A stretch of 64,000 nt of DNA from Terribium retamae (GTDB taxonomy: Bacteria; Pseudomonadota; Alphaproteobacteria; Rhizobiales; Rhizobiaceae): assembly GCF_022347545.1 (NCBI RefSeq), contig NZ_JAKREW010000015.1, forward strand, positions 53,934-117,933. Direction: 5' to 3'. Positions 37,848 to 46,581 of this stretch are shown piece after piece (the first letter of the stretch is position 1; each line of letters starts with the position of its first letter). Below the pieces are notes generated by a model that saw nothing but the letters and a program-made list of their open reading frames with translations, was not told where the DNA came from and made no database searches. The position numbers and the translations under genes were made by a program.

Positions 37848-38240
37848 ATGGTGCATTACGCGGACGGAAAACCGAAGGGCGACCTGACGCTTCGGACGCT
37901 GGCCATGCCTTCCGATGCCAATGCAGCCGGCGACATCTTCGGTGGATGGGTCATGGCGCAAATGGATTTGGCCTGCGGTATCCGCGCGGCAGAGCGCGCG
38001 AAGGGCAGGGTGGTGACCGCTGCTGTGAAGGAGATGTCCTTTGCCAAGCCGATGAAGATCGGCGACACGCTTTGCATCTACACGGTCGTGGAGCGCGTCG
38101 GCCGCACCTCGATGACACTGAAAGTCGAGGCCTGGGCACAACGCTACCTCTCCGACCTGATGGAGATGGTCACGCATGCCGGCTTCGTGATGGTGGCGCT
38201 GGACGGCGAAGGCAATCCGAAGCCGGTACCCGCTGAATGA
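37848..38240 (+). CDS. YciA-like acyl-CoA thioesterase
   Basis: The 130-residue hotdog-fold enzyme has LTLRTLAMPSDANAAGDIFGGWVMAQMDLACGIRA, in which the central Asn and Asp region is the YciA/ACOT catalytic site. VTAAVKEMSFAKPMKIGDTLCIYTVVERVGRTSM follows. It hydrolyses short- to medium-chain acyl-CoA. ATG 37848 is chosen because AAGGA lies seven bases before it and gives the usual family length; in-frame ATGs at 37821 and 37833 are possible. A truncated RIME-like repeat follows directly. Confidence 0.9.
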   Translation: MVHYADGKPKGDLTLRTLAMPSDANAAGDIFGGWVMAQMDLACGIRAAERAKGRVVTAAVKEMSFAKPMKIGDTLCIYTVVERVGRTSMTLKVEAWAQRYLSDLMEMVTHAGFVMVALDGEGNPKPVPAE

Positions 38241-38246
38241 TTCCGA

Positions 38247-38311
38247 AGCGCGATTCCAGGAAAAATGTGTAGCGGTTTTCCGTCCGGAATTGCGTAAAAG
38301 CAAAGAGATAG
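38247..38311. repeat. Truncated RIME-like repeat, family B copy 3
   Basis: This matches the left two thirds of the 13569-13670 element (ATTCCAGGAAAA, GCGGTTTTCCGTCCGGAATT-like, GCGTAAAA-CAAAGAG) but lacks the right terminal repeat. It ends five bases before the HxlR stop. Confidence 0.75.
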
Positions 38312-38315
38312 TGCG

Positions 38316-38690
38316 TCAGGCTGCTGCCTTGATGCCATCGAAGCGCGCGCGCGCTTCGCTGACGCGGCCCGCATTGGCGATGGCCCATTCGGCCAATCCC
38401 TTCACCGGAATCAGCAGCTCGCGGCCAAGATCGGTCAGTTCGTAGTCGACCCTTGGCGGAATCGTCGGAAACACCGTCCGCGTGACGAAACCGTCTCGCT
38501 CCAGACTGCGCAGCGTCGTCGTCAGCATCTTCTGCGAAATGTTGCCGATCTGGTGCTTCAATTCGTTGAAGCGGTGCGGACCTTCGCCCAGATTCTGGAC
38601 GACCAGCAACGACCATTTGTCGCCGATGCGCTGCAGGATATCGCTGACTGCCAGACAGTCGCCGGTGACATGCGGGTGCCTCGGTTTCAA
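38316..38690 (-). CDS. HxlR-family transcriptional regulator
   Basis: The 124-residue winged-helix regulator has the family pattern: a single N-terminal Cys (TGDCLAVSDILQRIGDKWSLLVVQNL), the recognition helix SQKMLTTTLRSLERDGFVTRTV, and wing PPRVDYELTDLG. HxlR proteins near flavin or quinone reductases often sense electrophiles through that Cys. It is divergent from the NADPH-FMN reductase gene, with a short shared promoter region holding a GTATC/GATAC repeat. Confidence 0.92.
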   Translation of the reverse strand: MKPRHPHVTGDCLAVSDILQRIGDKWSLLVVQNLGEGPHRFNELKHQIGNISQKMLTTTLRSLERDGFVTRTVFPTIPPRVDYELTDLGRELLIPVKGLAEWAIANAGRVSEARARFDGIKAAA

Positions 38691-38714
38691 AAAAGTGCCT
38701 CCTTGCCAAGCGAG

Positions 38715-38753
38715 TTGACAGTATCAGATATAGCGTCGGTATCCAAATGATAC
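38715..38753 (+). promoter_or_regulatory. Candidate promoter and HxlR operator
   Basis: A consensus -35 TTGACA (38715-38720) is followed by a -10-like TATCCA about 19 bases on (38740-38745). Overlapping the -10 is GTATC-CAAAT-GATAC (38739-38753), with another GTATC at 38721, a plausible HxlR dimer site controlling the reductase gene. Confidence 0.5.
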
Positions 38754-38782
38754 TCCTAGTTCGTCCTTACAAGGAGCCTCCG

Positions 38783-39385
38783 ATGTCTAAACCCAAGATT
38801 GCCGTTGTGATCGGTTCGACGCGAGCAACCCGCTTCGCCGACGCACCGGCGGAGTGGATCGCCAAGCTCGCTGCCAAGCACAGCGAATGGGAAGTCGAGC
38901 TTGTCGATTTGCGCGACTATCCCATGCCGTTTTTCGACGAAGCGGCATCCTCGCTGTGGGCGCCGTCCAAGAACGAGGCTGCTCAGCGATGGCAGAAGAA
39001 GATCGATGAATTCGACGCTTTCATCTTCACGGCCAGCGAGTACACGCATGGGCCCACCGCCGTCCTGAAGAACGCGCTCGACTATGCCTACACCGAGTGG
39101 AACAAGAAGCCGGTGGGCTTTGTAGGTTACGGTGGCGTTGGGGGCGCGCGCGCAATCGAACAGCTCCGTCTCCATGCCATCGAATTGCAGATGGTACCCG
39201 TGCGCACCGCAGTTCATATCGTTTGGGCGGACTACATGGCCGTCAAGGGCGGCACGAAATTGTCGGAACTCGAACACGTCAACCAGGCCGCAGAGGACAT
39301 GCTGAACCAGCTTTCCTGGTACACACGTGCACTGAAGACGGCCCGCGATGCCGATCTGGCGACGGCTGACGTCGAAGCAGCCTGA
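38783..39385 (+). CDS. NADPH-dependent FMN reductase-family protein
   Basis: The 200-residue flavodoxin-fold protein has KIAVVIGSTRATRFADAPAEWI (FMN phosphate loop), WEVELVDLRDYPMPFFDE, and DAFIFTASEYTHGPTAVLKNALDYAYTEWNKKPVGFVGYGGVGGARA. This is typical of NADPH:FMN/azo/chromate reductases. AAGGAG precedes ATG 38783. The divergent HxlR gene suggests induction by quinones or other electrophiles. The gene ends at a perfect 12-base terminator hairpin. Confidence 0.92.
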   Translation: MSKPKIAVVIGSTRATRFADAPAEWIAKLAAKHSEWEVELVDLRDYPMPFFDEAASSLWAPSKNEAAQRWQKKIDEFDAFIFTASEYTHGPTAVLKNALDYAYTEWNKKPVGFVGYGGVGGARAIEQLRLHAIELQMVPVRTAVHIVWADYMAVKGGTKLSELEHVNQAAEDMLNQLSWYTRALKTARDADLATADVEAA

Positions 39386-39395
39386 GTTGCTCTTT

Positions 39396-39424
39396 GGTGA
39401 AAAGGCAGTTGATGCCTTTTCACC
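39396..39424. terminator. Bidirectional terminator with a 12-base perfect stem
   Basis: GGTGAAAAGGCA (39396-39407) and TGCCTTTTCACC (39413-39424) pair fully around GTTGA. It lies between the convergent reductase and CNNM/CBS genes, 11 and 14 bases from their stops. Confidence 0.8.
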
Positions 39425-39438
39425 CCTAATACTTGAAT

Positions 39439-40749
39439 TTATCGCGCCACGCCGTGTGGCGCACCGGCAAGCCGCGTAGCGATAACCTTGTCGATGCGGC
39501 GGCCATCGAGATCCACCACTTCGAAGCGCCAACCCTGCGCGTCGATCGCCTCACCGGTGGTGGGCAGATGCGCGAAGTGCGACAGGAGATAGCCCGCAAC
39601 GGTCTCGTAGTCGCGATCGTCGGGCAGGTCGAAACCGAGCAGGTCGGCCATCTCGTCGGCAGGCATGTAGCCAGCCAAAAGCCATGACCCATCGTCACGC
39701 TGAACGGCGCTTTCCTCCTCGTCGCCGGCATCGAGGTCGGAGCGGAATACGCCGGTGATGGCTTCCAGAATGTCGGCCGGCGTGACGATGCCTTCGAAAT
39801 GGCCGTACTCGTCATGGACAAGAGCCATCGGCACCTCGGATTCGCGCAAGGTCGCCAGCACGTCCAAAGCATCAGCCTGGTCGTGCACGATGGGCGCCGT
39901 CTTGACGTGCTTGCGCGGATCGAGCGCTCGGCCTGCGAGCAATGCCGCCAGGACATCGCGTGTTTGCACGACACCGATCATGGCGTCGACGCTTTCGCCC
40001 GCCGGCAGGCGAGAGTGCTGCGTTTCCATCAAAAGTTTGCGGATCGACGCGTCATCGACTTGAAGATTGATCCAGTCGACGTCGGTACGCGGTGTCATGA
40101 CGGCACGCACCGCACGGTCGCCCAGCCGCATCACTCCGGCAATCATGCGGCGTTCATCCGACTCGATCGTGCCATGGTGTTCGGCTTCGGCTACCAGCAT
40201 CTTGATCTCTTCGTCGGTAACCTTCTCCTCGCTTTCGCCGCTGAAGCCGAGCAGCCACAAAACAGCGCGGCCGGAGATGTCGAGGATGAAAACGATCGGA
40301 GCTGCGATTTTGGCGAGCACCGCCATGAATGGCGCGGCACGGGATGCCACACGCTCGGGATCGCGCAACGCGATCTGCTTCGGTACCAGTTCGCCGACGA
40401 TGAGCGAAGCATAGGTGATCACCGCCACAACGATGCCGACACCGGCGGTGTTGGCGAAACGTGGGCCCACGCCGGCATCAGCCAGGAAGCTGGCCAGCCG
40501 TTCGCCCAGCGTGGCGCCGGAAAAGGCACCGGACAGAATACCCACCAACGTAATGCCGATCTGCACGGAAGACAGGAATTTACCTGGATTGGCGCCAAGC
40601 TCCAATGCACGTGCCGCACCACTGACATGGCGGTCGATCATCGCCTTGAGCCTCGCAGGACGGGCAGAGACAATGGCGAGTTCGGACATTGCCAGAAGGC
40701 CGTTCACGCAGATGAGAGCGACCACGATAGCGATTTCAGCGTATAGCAT
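39439..40749 (-). CDS. CNNM/CBS-domain (hemolysin C/CorC-like) membrane protein
   Basis: The 436-residue inner-membrane protein has a DUF21/CNNM transmembrane domain with about three to four helices in residues 1-160 (AIVVALICVNGLLAMSELAIVSARPARL, VQIGITLVGILSGAFSGATLG). Two CBS domains (about 215-335, with AVMTPRTDVDWI and VPMALVHDEYGHFEGIVTPADILEAI) and a C-terminal CorC_HlyC domain follow. Homologues are implicated in magnesium or cobalt handling; the hemolysin label is historical. It is followed leftward by the terminator region. The length is normal. Confidence 0.92.
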   Translation of the reverse strand: MLYAEIAIVVALICVNGLLAMSELAIVSARPARLKAMIDRHVSGAARALELGANPGKFLSSVQIGITLVGILSGAFSGATLGERLASFLADAGVGPRFANTAGVGIVVAVITYASLIVGELVPKQIALRDPERVASRAAPFMAVLAKIAAPIVFILDISGRAVLWLLGFSGESEEKVTDEEIKMLVAEAEHHGTIESDERRMIAGVMRLGDRAVRAVMTPRTDVDWINLQVDDASIRKLLMETQHSRLPAGESVDAMIGVVQTRDVLAALLAGRALDPRKHVKTAPIVHDQADALDVLATLRESEVPMALVHDEYGHFEGIVTPADILEAITGVFRSDLDAGDEEESAVQRDDGSWLLAGYMPADEMADLLGFDLPDDRDYETVAGYLLSHFAHLPTTGEAIDAQGWRFEVVDLDGRRIDKVIATRLAGAPHGVAR

Positions 40750-40841
40750 ACGCGCTCAATAGCATCCCACCCGCCACTTCGAAAAGCGTTGCCGGGCGTT
40801 TTGTCCAACGCGTATTGAACTTTGACAAGAGCCGGCGCGTC

Positions 40842-41666
40842 CTAACGGCAGGCGCGGTAGCCGTTCCTGCGGTTCTTGATGTCGAAATGGAAATGGTTGC
40901 GGTGGTCGTAATTGTAACCAGGGCCAAGCACGGTGGTGAAGTAGTCGCAGCCGTCGGACCGAACGGAATCGAGGAAACCGCTGGTGCGGAAGGCGAACCA
41001 GCCAGGCTTGCGCACGTCGATGTCCTCGCCGTTGTTCAGTTCGATGCTCATCACGTCGAGTGCGTTGCCCTTGCCGTGCTCTGAAAGCACTCTTTCGCCG
41101 GCGATCTTACGGCAAGAATAGCTCGACCCCTGATGGATCGTCTTCACGCCGGAAAAATAGCGCCAGCGCGCCGTCGGGACCAGTTCGCGCTTCGTCCAAG
41201 CTGCGAAGGTGGCGGCCATATTACAGGTCAGCGTCGCTGCCGGCTTCATCTGGACATTGCCGATTGCCGTCACCTTGACCGGGTGCTCGATGCCGCATTG
41301 TCCCTCCCGGATCGGGGAGAGATCGGTATAGGCGACGTCGAGCCGCTTAAGCTCGTTGCGGCAGTCGATCTCTTCCGCCGACAACTGCTCCACGGGCGAC
41401 ATCGGTTCGTCCATGCGCGGATAGGCCGCCGTCATATAGGGGTTGGATGGCACGAGGGTCTGCATGCCGGACAATTGCGGTTCGGCAGTCGTCATCCTCG
41501 GCACCGCAGACGTCGTCGAGCCGACATCGATTGCGGGCTTCAGCTCGAAGACGTCGCCCGTCGTGCAGGCCGCGGCTGTCGCCAGCATGCTCAACGCGGC
41601 AATCCGCCTTGTCGCGACCCACGGCTTGCGCCTGGGTCGCCCAGCGATGTGAGTTTCTCCGGCCAT
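40842..41666 (-). CDS. Extensin-like (DUF882/M15-type) lipoprotein
   Basis: The 274-residue protein has a lipoprotein-like signal with ATAAAC (about residue 34) after a basic start, then a disordered segment. The extensin-like C-terminal domain follows: CRNELKRLDVAYTDLSPIREGQCGIEHPVKV, SCRKIAGERVLSEHGKGNALDVMSIEL, and DYFTTVLGPGYNYDHRNHFHFDIKNR. The SEHGKGNALD and HRNHFHFD histidines match the zinc ligands of M15-type D,D-peptidases, suggesting a peptidoglycan hydrolase. A paralogue lies just upstream at 41782-42684. Several conserved cysteines imply disulfides in the periplasm. Confidence 0.85.
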   Translation of the reverse strand: MAGETHIAGRPRRKPWVATRRIAALSMLATAAACTTGDVFELKPAIDVGSTTSAVPRMTTAEPQLSGMQTLVPSNPYMTAAYPRMDEPMSPVEQLSAEEIDCRNELKRLDVAYTDLSPIREGQCGIEHPVKVTAIGNVQMKPAATLTCNMAATFAAWTKRELVPTARWRYFSGVKTIHQGSSYSCRKIAGERVLSEHGKGNALDVMSIELNNGEDIDVRKPGWFAFRTSGFLDSVRSDGCDYFTTVLGPGYNYDHRNHFHFDIKNRRNGYRACR

Positions 41667-41781
41667 CGTTCTTCCCGTCCCTCGGGCAAGCCCCTCGAGC
41701 CAAGGGTGTTTTACGCCTCAAGGGTAAAGGAAAGTTCAGCGGCGCGGTTTACAGCTGTGGTGGAAATGCGGCGGGAAGCCT

Positions 41782-42684
41782 TCACTGGCAGAACGTGCCG
41801 CCATTTCGGCGCGGAGCCAGGTCGAGGTGCAGGTGCAAGGCGTGATCGGCATCGCTACCAGGTCCGAGCACCGTCTTGAACGGTCCGCAGGCGTCCTTGC
41901 GAATTTGCTCGATCAGCTTCGCCTGGGCTGCGGACGACGTCTTGCCGACCTGAACGACGGTGCCGTCCGCAAGCGTGAGGGCGGCAATATCCACCGCATT
42001 GCCAAAGGCATGCTCCGAAAGCTTGGAACTGCCGTTGCGCGGACGGCAGACATAGCCTGATGCCTGAAAGATCGATTTCAACTCCTGGCCGAGTTCGACT
42101 TTGGTTGCCGGCACGACTACGTCCTTGACGAAGCGGGACATGGTTTCGGCCATGGCGCAATTGAGTTCCGCATCAGGTTCGATCTCGACCGACTTTCCCA
42201 GCTTCCTAAGCAGCAGCGGGTAGGGCAATGAGCAGCCGAGGGCGGTGTCATGCCTGGCTTCCGCTTCCTCGAATTCGGCGCCGAGTGCCGCCAGCCGCCT
42301 ACGGCATGCCGTTTCTTCTGCCGGCATCACTTCCGCAGGAACAACTGCGGAGCGTGGATCTGGCGGCGGTTTGACCACGGTGGGGTTTTTCCAATCCGGC
42401 GGTAATTCCGGGCCCTGGAACGGCTTATGGGCCTTCTCTCCTTTCATCTGGTGGTCGGGCAACGTATCGTCGGGACGCGCCTGCGGCAGCGGCACGCTGG
42501 AAGGCGGATCGTCTTCGGAAGGCGTCGGCTTGATTTCGCCCATGTCCCGGCGGTGGCTTTCGGGTATCGGTGCCGTCGCGGGCAAATTGGGTGATTTCGC
42601 CCACGCTACGCCGCCTTCAAACGACACGGCGGCACCCAGAAACGTAAGTCCGATTGCCGCCAGCGGCCATTTCAACAGCGTCAT
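41782..42684 (-). CDS. Extensin-like exported protein, second paralogue
   Basis: The 300-residue protein has a signal peptide (MTLLKWPLAAIGLTFLGAAVSFEGGVAWA), a Pro-rich linker (PTPSEDDPPSSVPLPQARPDD) and an extensin-like domain. That domain contains CRRRLAALGAEFEEAEARHDTALGCSLPYP, VCRPRNGSSKLSEHAFGNAVDIAAL and FKTVLGPGSDADHALHLHLDLAPR. The SEHAFGNAVD and HLHLD residues are the putative zinc ligands. ATG 42684 is chosen over an in-frame TTG nine bases upstream. It lies in the same direction as the other paralogue with a gap of about 115 bases; sequence divergence shows an old duplication. Confidence 0.85.
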   Translation of the reverse strand: MTLLKWPLAAIGLTFLGAAVSFEGGVAWAKSPNLPATAPIPESHRRDMGEIKPTPSEDDPPSSVPLPQARPDDTLPDHQMKGEKAHKPFQGPELPPDWKNPTVVKPPPDPRSAVVPAEVMPAEETACRRRLAALGAEFEEAEARHDTALGCSLPYPLLLRKLGKSVEIEPDAELNCAMAETMSRFVKDVVVPATKVELGQELKSIFQASGYVCRPRNGSSKLSEHAFGNAVDIAALTLADGTVVQVGKTSSAAQAKLIEQIRKDACGPFKTVLGPGSDADHALHLHLDLAPRRNGGTFCQ

Positions 42685-42856
42685 GGAGCACAAACGGCGA
42701 CTGTGCCTGTTGGGTTGCCTGGCGCCGAGAACTCTTCGTTCACAATGGGTTACGACCTTGTTGCAAAAAGCTCGCTGAGCCGGTTCGCAGCGGATGGTTG
42801 ACTGGGAGGGCCGGCGGGACGAAATGGACGCTCTCTCCTTCTATGGATTTTTCCCC

Positions 42857-43207
42857 ATGTCGCTGATTCTCTCGCCTCGCGTCCTGCCGATCCTCATGCT
42901 CGTCGCCTCGAACGTCTTCATGACCTTCGCCTGGTACGGGCACCTCAAGTTCAAGAGTTCGCCGATCTGGATCGCCGTCATGGGCAGCTGGATGATCGCC
43001 TTTTTCGAGTACTGGCTGGCGGTGCCCGCAAATCGCATCGGCAACCAGGTCTATTCCGCCGCGGAATTGAAGACGATGCAGGAGGTGATCACGCTCACCG
43101 TCTTTGCAGTGTTCTCGGTGCTGTATCTGAAGGAGTCGCTGACCTGGAACCATGCGATCGGGTTCGCACTGATTGCCGGTGGCGCTGCTTTCATTTTCAA
43201 GGGATAG
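42857..43207 (+). CDS. DUF486-family small membrane protein
   Basis: The 116-residue protein has four membrane helices in the DMT-like DUF486 pattern: PRVLPILMLVASNVFMTFAWYGHLKFK, WIAVMGSWMIAFFEYWLAVPANRIG, LKTMQEVITLTVFAVFSVLYL and NHAIGFALIAGGAAFIFKG. Function is unknown; small multidrug-resistance-like topology is visible but not the catalytic Glu. ATG 42857 gives the family length. An in-frame ATG at 42824 has a somewhat better purine stretch before it, so the start is uncertain. Confidence 0.85.
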   Translation: MSLILSPRVLPILMLVASNVFMTFAWYGHLKFKSSPIWIAVMGSWMIAFFEYWLAVPANRIGNQVYSAAELKTMQEVITLTVFAVFSVLYLKESLTWNHAIGFALIAGGAAFIFKG

Positions 43208-43281
43208 AGTCCACTCTTAGCGGGATGAAATCGAACCCGACCGGCGTTATCCTCTCGTCGATAGGCCAGGAGGAGTTCCCG

Positions 43282-43824
43282 ATGCACAAGCGACTTCTGA
43301 TACATGCTGCGGCCGTTCTGGTCGCCTTGCCGTTTGCTGCCGTCCAGGTTCAGGCGGCAGGCGAAGGTGGTGGCGATACATCCAGCCCGACCGTCACGAA
43401 ATGCAAGAAGGGCGAGGTGTACGACACCAAGTCCAAGAAATGCACGCCGCCCAAGCAAGGTATGCTGGACGATGACAATATCTATGAGGCGGGGCATGAC
43501 CTGGCAATGGCCGGTCGCTATGACGAGGCGATCGCGGTTCTGACGCTCGCCGCAAACAAGAAGGATCCGCGGATCCTCAACTATCTCGGCTATTCGCATC
43601 GTAAATCGGGCCGCATCCTTGTCGGCCTGGGCTATTACGAGGAAGCGCTGCGCCAGAATCCGGACTACACGCTGGTGCGCGAATATCTGGGCGAAGCGCG
43701 CCTGCAGATGGGTGATGTGGCCGGTGCGCGCGAGCAGCTTGGCGAGATCGAAAAACGGACCGGCAAGCAATCGCGCGAATACGGCATGCTCTCCGAGCAG
43801 ATCGAACATTACGAGAGAAGCTGA
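43282..43824 (+). CDS. Exported TPR-repeat protein
   Basis: The 180-residue periplasmic protein has a signal peptide (MHKRLLIHAAAVLVALPFAAVQVQA) and a small Cys pair (CKKGEVYDTKSKKC). About three tetratricopeptide repeats follow (YEAGHDLAMAGRYDEAIAVLTLAAN, ILNYLGYSHRKSGRILVGLGYYEEALRQNP, VREYLGEARLQMGDVAGAREQLGEI). It is likely a scaffold for envelope proteins. AGGAGGAG precedes ATG 43282. The 75-base gap from DUF486 allows co-transcription. Confidence 0.85.
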   Translation: MHKRLLIHAAAVLVALPFAAVQVQAAGEGGGDTSSPTVTKCKKGEVYDTKSKKCTPPKQGMLDDDNIYEAGHDLAMAGRYDEAIAVLTLAANKKDPRILNYLGYSHRKSGRILVGLGYYEEALRQNPDYTLVREYLGEARLQMGDVAGAREQLGEIEKRTGKQSREYGMLSEQIEHYERS

Positions 43825-44076
43825 CCGTTTTCGTCTCATCCCCGAGCGGTTTCGTTGGCCCCAAATCCCATGAGGCTGTCGTCGGTTGTCGAGCTGTGAA
43901 CCTGCCGATGCGGGAATGTCCCTGCTGCTTTTTTTGAGATGAAAATCGGCTAGAGCTTGCTATATTACTGGAATCTGAGGTGAGACGGTTCCGTCAGTCA
44001 GAAGCTGCCGGGCCGTTTTCTTTTTGTACCCAGCGACAGGGTTGGTCCCGCTTCAGGGGCTGGCAGGAAAGGTGAC

Positions 44077-44553
44077 ATGATGAACAAAGTGCCGATGACA
44101 GGCGGAGGTTTCGAGTCTCTCAAGGAAGAGCTGCGCTGGCGCCAGCAGGAAGAGCGGCCGCGCATCATCGAAGCGATCTCCGAGGCACGTTCGCACGGCG
44201 ACCTTTCGGAAAACGCCGAATATCACGCTGCCAAGGAGCAACAGAGCCTCAATGAGGGCCGCATCAGCGAGCTCGAGGATCTCGTCGCGCGTGCCGAAGT
44301 CATCGATGTCTCCAAGCTTTCGGGCAGCACGATCAAGTTCGGCGCCACCGTCGTTCTGGTCGACGAAGACACGGAAGAGAAGAAAACCTACCAGATCGTC
44401 GGCGACCAGGAAGCCGATGTGAAGGCCGGCCGTATTTCGATCTCCTCGCCAATCGCGCGTGCGTTGATCGGCAAGGGGGTCGGCGACGCCATCGAAGTCA
44501 ATGCGCCAGGTGGTGCTCGCGGCTATGAGATCGTCAAGGTTCAGTTCGTCTAG
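44077..44553 (+). CDS. greA: Transcription elongation factor GreA
   Basis: The 158-residue protein stimulates cleavage of backtracked transcripts by RNA polymerase. The N-terminal coiled coil contains [51 protein letters not shown], with the acidic tip residues in GDLSENAEY. The C-terminal FKBP-like domain ends [28 protein letters not shown] precedes a double ATG (44077 and 44080). A promoter-like TATATT lies near 43959. Confidence 0.97.
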   Translation: MMNKVPMTGGGFESLKEELRWRQQEERPRIIEAISEARSHGDLSENAEYHAAKEQQSLNEGRISELEDLVARAEVIDVSKLSGSTIKFGATVVLVDEDTEEKKTYQIVGDQEADVKAGRISISSPIARALIGKGVGDAIEVNAPGGARGYEIVKVQFV

Positions 44554-44572
44554 GATCTGGTGATATTGGGGC

Positions 44573-44596
44573 CAGGCCGCGCGAAAGAGCGGCCTG
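44573..44596. terminator. Hairpin between convergent greA and waaC
   Basis: CAGGCCGC (44573-44580) and GCGGCCTG (44589-44596) form a perfect 8-base stem. No T-run follows, so termination may be Rho-aided. Confidence 0.5.
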
Positions 44597-44611
44597 CTGG
44601 CTTCCCGGCAA

Positions 44612-45577
44612 CTATCGACCTTTAAGTCTCAGCAAAGTCGTTGCCTCTGCGACCGCGGCTTGTGGTGTCACAGGCTGCTCGCCATGAGCCACCAGCGTTG
44701 AGGCAAACTGGCCTCGCGGGCCGGTAAGACCCGGTTCCGTCGTCAGGAAAATCGCAACGGTGGGCAAGCCGAACGCGGCCGCCAGATGGGTGAGCCCGGT
44801 ATCGGCACCGATGACGAGCGTCGAGCGGCCGATCAGGCCAGCGACTTCGGACAATGGCGATTTCGGTACGACCAGAGTTGCAGGCACAGCTTTGCCGATC
44901 GCTTCTGCGACGGCCCGCTCCTTGTCGTTTGACCAGGTCGTGACCGGCGTAAATCCTTGCCTGACGAGCAGTTCAGCCGTGGCGATCCATTCCTGAACCG
45001 GCCATTTTTTGTCCTCGCGACTGGTGCCATGCAGCAAAGTCGCGGCTTGTCCGGTCGGAACCGGCGAACTGCCGGAAGGAACGGCGATACCGGAATCAAG
45101 TGTCGACAAATCCGGCTCATAACCGAGTGCCAGGGCGAATAGGCGTCGCGTGCGCTCGATGGCGTGCAGGTTGCGTGGGACACCGTAACGCTGATCGTAA
45201 AAGACGGTGGCCGCGGGTTCTCGGGCACTTTCCTTGTCGAAACCAGCAATCGGCGCGCCGGCGAGCTTGGCGACCAAGGCCGATTTCATCAAGCCTTGCG
45301 CGTCGAGCACCAGGTCGTAACGGCTCGTACGCAGGGCATTGCGCAAAGCACCACCTTCCCGCCAGGTGGCCGGCGAAGCAAGCTGCTTGCGCCAGCGGCG
45401 CAGCGCAACCTTGTGGATCGTACCGATCGCTGGATGCAGCGCCACGATGCTGGCGAAAGGTTCCTCCACGCACCAGTCGAAACTTATATTCGGTCGGGCG
45501 CGTAGAGCATCCTCTACGGCCGGAAAGGTGTGGATGACATCGCCCATCGACGAAATCTTGACGATCAGGACTTTCAT
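44612..45577 (-). CDS. waaC: ADP-heptose:LPS heptosyltransferase I
   Basis: The 321-residue GT9 enzyme adds the first heptose to the Kdo of the LPS inner core at the inner leaflet. [28 protein letters not shown] is the N-terminal GT-B lobe; the donor-lobe motif is VIGADTGLTHLAAAFGLPTVAIF. The start ATG 45577 overlaps the waaF stop by four bases; a longer upstream reading lies inside waaF and has no ribosome site. It is the last of hldD-waaF-waaC. Confidence 0.93.
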   Translation of the reverse strand: MKVLIVKISSMGDVIHTFPAVEDALRARPNISFDWCVEEPFASIVALHPAIGTIHKVALRRWRKQLASPATWREGGALRNALRTSRYDLVLDAQGLMKSALVAKLAGAPIAGFDKESAREPAATVFYDQRYGVPRNLHAIERTRRLFALALGYEPDLSTLDSGIAVPSGSSPVPTGQAATLLHGTSREDKKWPVQEWIATAELLVRQGFTPVTTWSNDKERAVAEAIGKAVPATLVVPKSPLSEVAGLIGRSTLVIGADTGLTHLAAAFGLPTVAIFLTTEPGLTGPRGQFASTLVAHGEQPVTPQAAVAEATTLLRLKGR

Positions 45578-46581
45578 GCGGCTGCAGGCTGTTCGAGGAG
45601 CCGATCCGCGGCCTCGACGACGCGTCCGACCTCCAAAGTGTTGAGGCAGTTCATGTGGCCGAGCGGGCAGACCTTCTCGTGGCATGGCGAGCAGGGGAGC
45701 TGCAGCCATACAAGTTCGCGTTTTTCGGCGAGCGGGGGCGTGTTTTCGGGAGATGTCGAGCCATAGACTGCGACAATCGGCGTGCCGACCGCTGCCGCCA
45801 CATGCATCAGGCCGCTGTCGTTCGAAACCGCCACTTTGGCCGCGGCGATGAGATCGATAGCGTCTTCCAGGCGGGTCTTGCCGGCCAGGTCGACGCAGCC
45901 GGGGGCAAGCGCCGAGATCTCCTCGGTCACCGCACTATCGTTCTTCGAGCCGAAGAGCGCGACCTTGAAGCCCTTCGCCATCATGGCGCGGGCCAGGCCG
46001 GCATAGGATGCGCTCGGCCAGCGTTTTGCCGGGCCGAACTCGGCGCCCGGCATCATCGCCACGAACTTACCGACCTCGAGATCGTTGCGTTCGAGCAACT
46101 CAGCCTGGTTCGCGGCGGCCACGGTGAGCTTCGGAGCCCGGAAGGTGCCGCCGCGCGCCAGCGAAAAGAAGCCGTAGGCAGTTCGGCGCTTTTCCTTCTT
46201 GGGTTGTTCCACAATATCGGTGAGCAGGCCGTAGCGCATTTCGCGCAGATGGCCGACGCGTTTCGGAATTCGGGCAAAGAACGGGATCAGGGCCGATTTC
46301 AAGCTGCCGGGCAGCACATAGGCCATGTCATAACGGCCCTTGAGCATGCGGCCGTATCTGCGCCGGACGCCGAGCTCCAGCTTGCCGGACGGTACCGGCA
46401 TCTCGATCTGCTGGCGGATTTCCGGCATGCGCCCAACCAAGGGGGCGGCCCATGCGGGCGCCATGACGTCGATGGCGGCGTTCGGATGGAGCTCTTTCAA
46501 CGCCGAAAACAGGCATTGCGCCATGACCATGTCGCCCACCCAGCGGGGGCCGATCACGAGGATCGTCGGGCTTTCAGCCAT
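45574..46581 (-). CDS. waaF: ADP-heptose:LPS heptosyltransferase II
   Basis: The 335-residue GT9 enzyme adds the second heptose of the LPS core. [34 protein letters not shown] begins the N-lobe, [20 protein letters not shown] is the WaaF hallmark, and [32 protein letters not shown] is the ADP-heptose site. The start lies inside the end of hldD (28-base overlap) with no good ribosome site, so translation is probably coupled. Confidence 0.95.
   Translation of the reverse strand: MAESPTILVIGPRWVGDMVMAQCLFSALKELHPNAAIDVMAPAWAAPLVGRMPEIRQQIEMPVPSGKLELGVRRRYGRMLKGRYDMAYVLPGSLKSALIPFFARIPKRVGHLREMRYGLLTDIVEQPKKEKRRTAYGFFSLARGGTFRAPKLTVAAANQAELLERNDLEVGKFVAMMPGAEFGPAKRWPSASYAGLARAMMAKGFKVALFGSKNDSAVTEEISALAPGCVDLAGKTRLEDAIDLIAAAKVAVSNDSGLMHVAAAVGTPIVAVYGSTSPENTPPLAEKRELVWLQLPCSPCHEKVCPLGHMNCLNTLEVGRVVEAADRLLEQPAAA

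Noticed and set aside
39439..40749. Hemolysin/virulence role for the CNNM/CBS protein
   Set aside because: The name is historical; the domain set points to ion homeostasis, not a secreted toxin.
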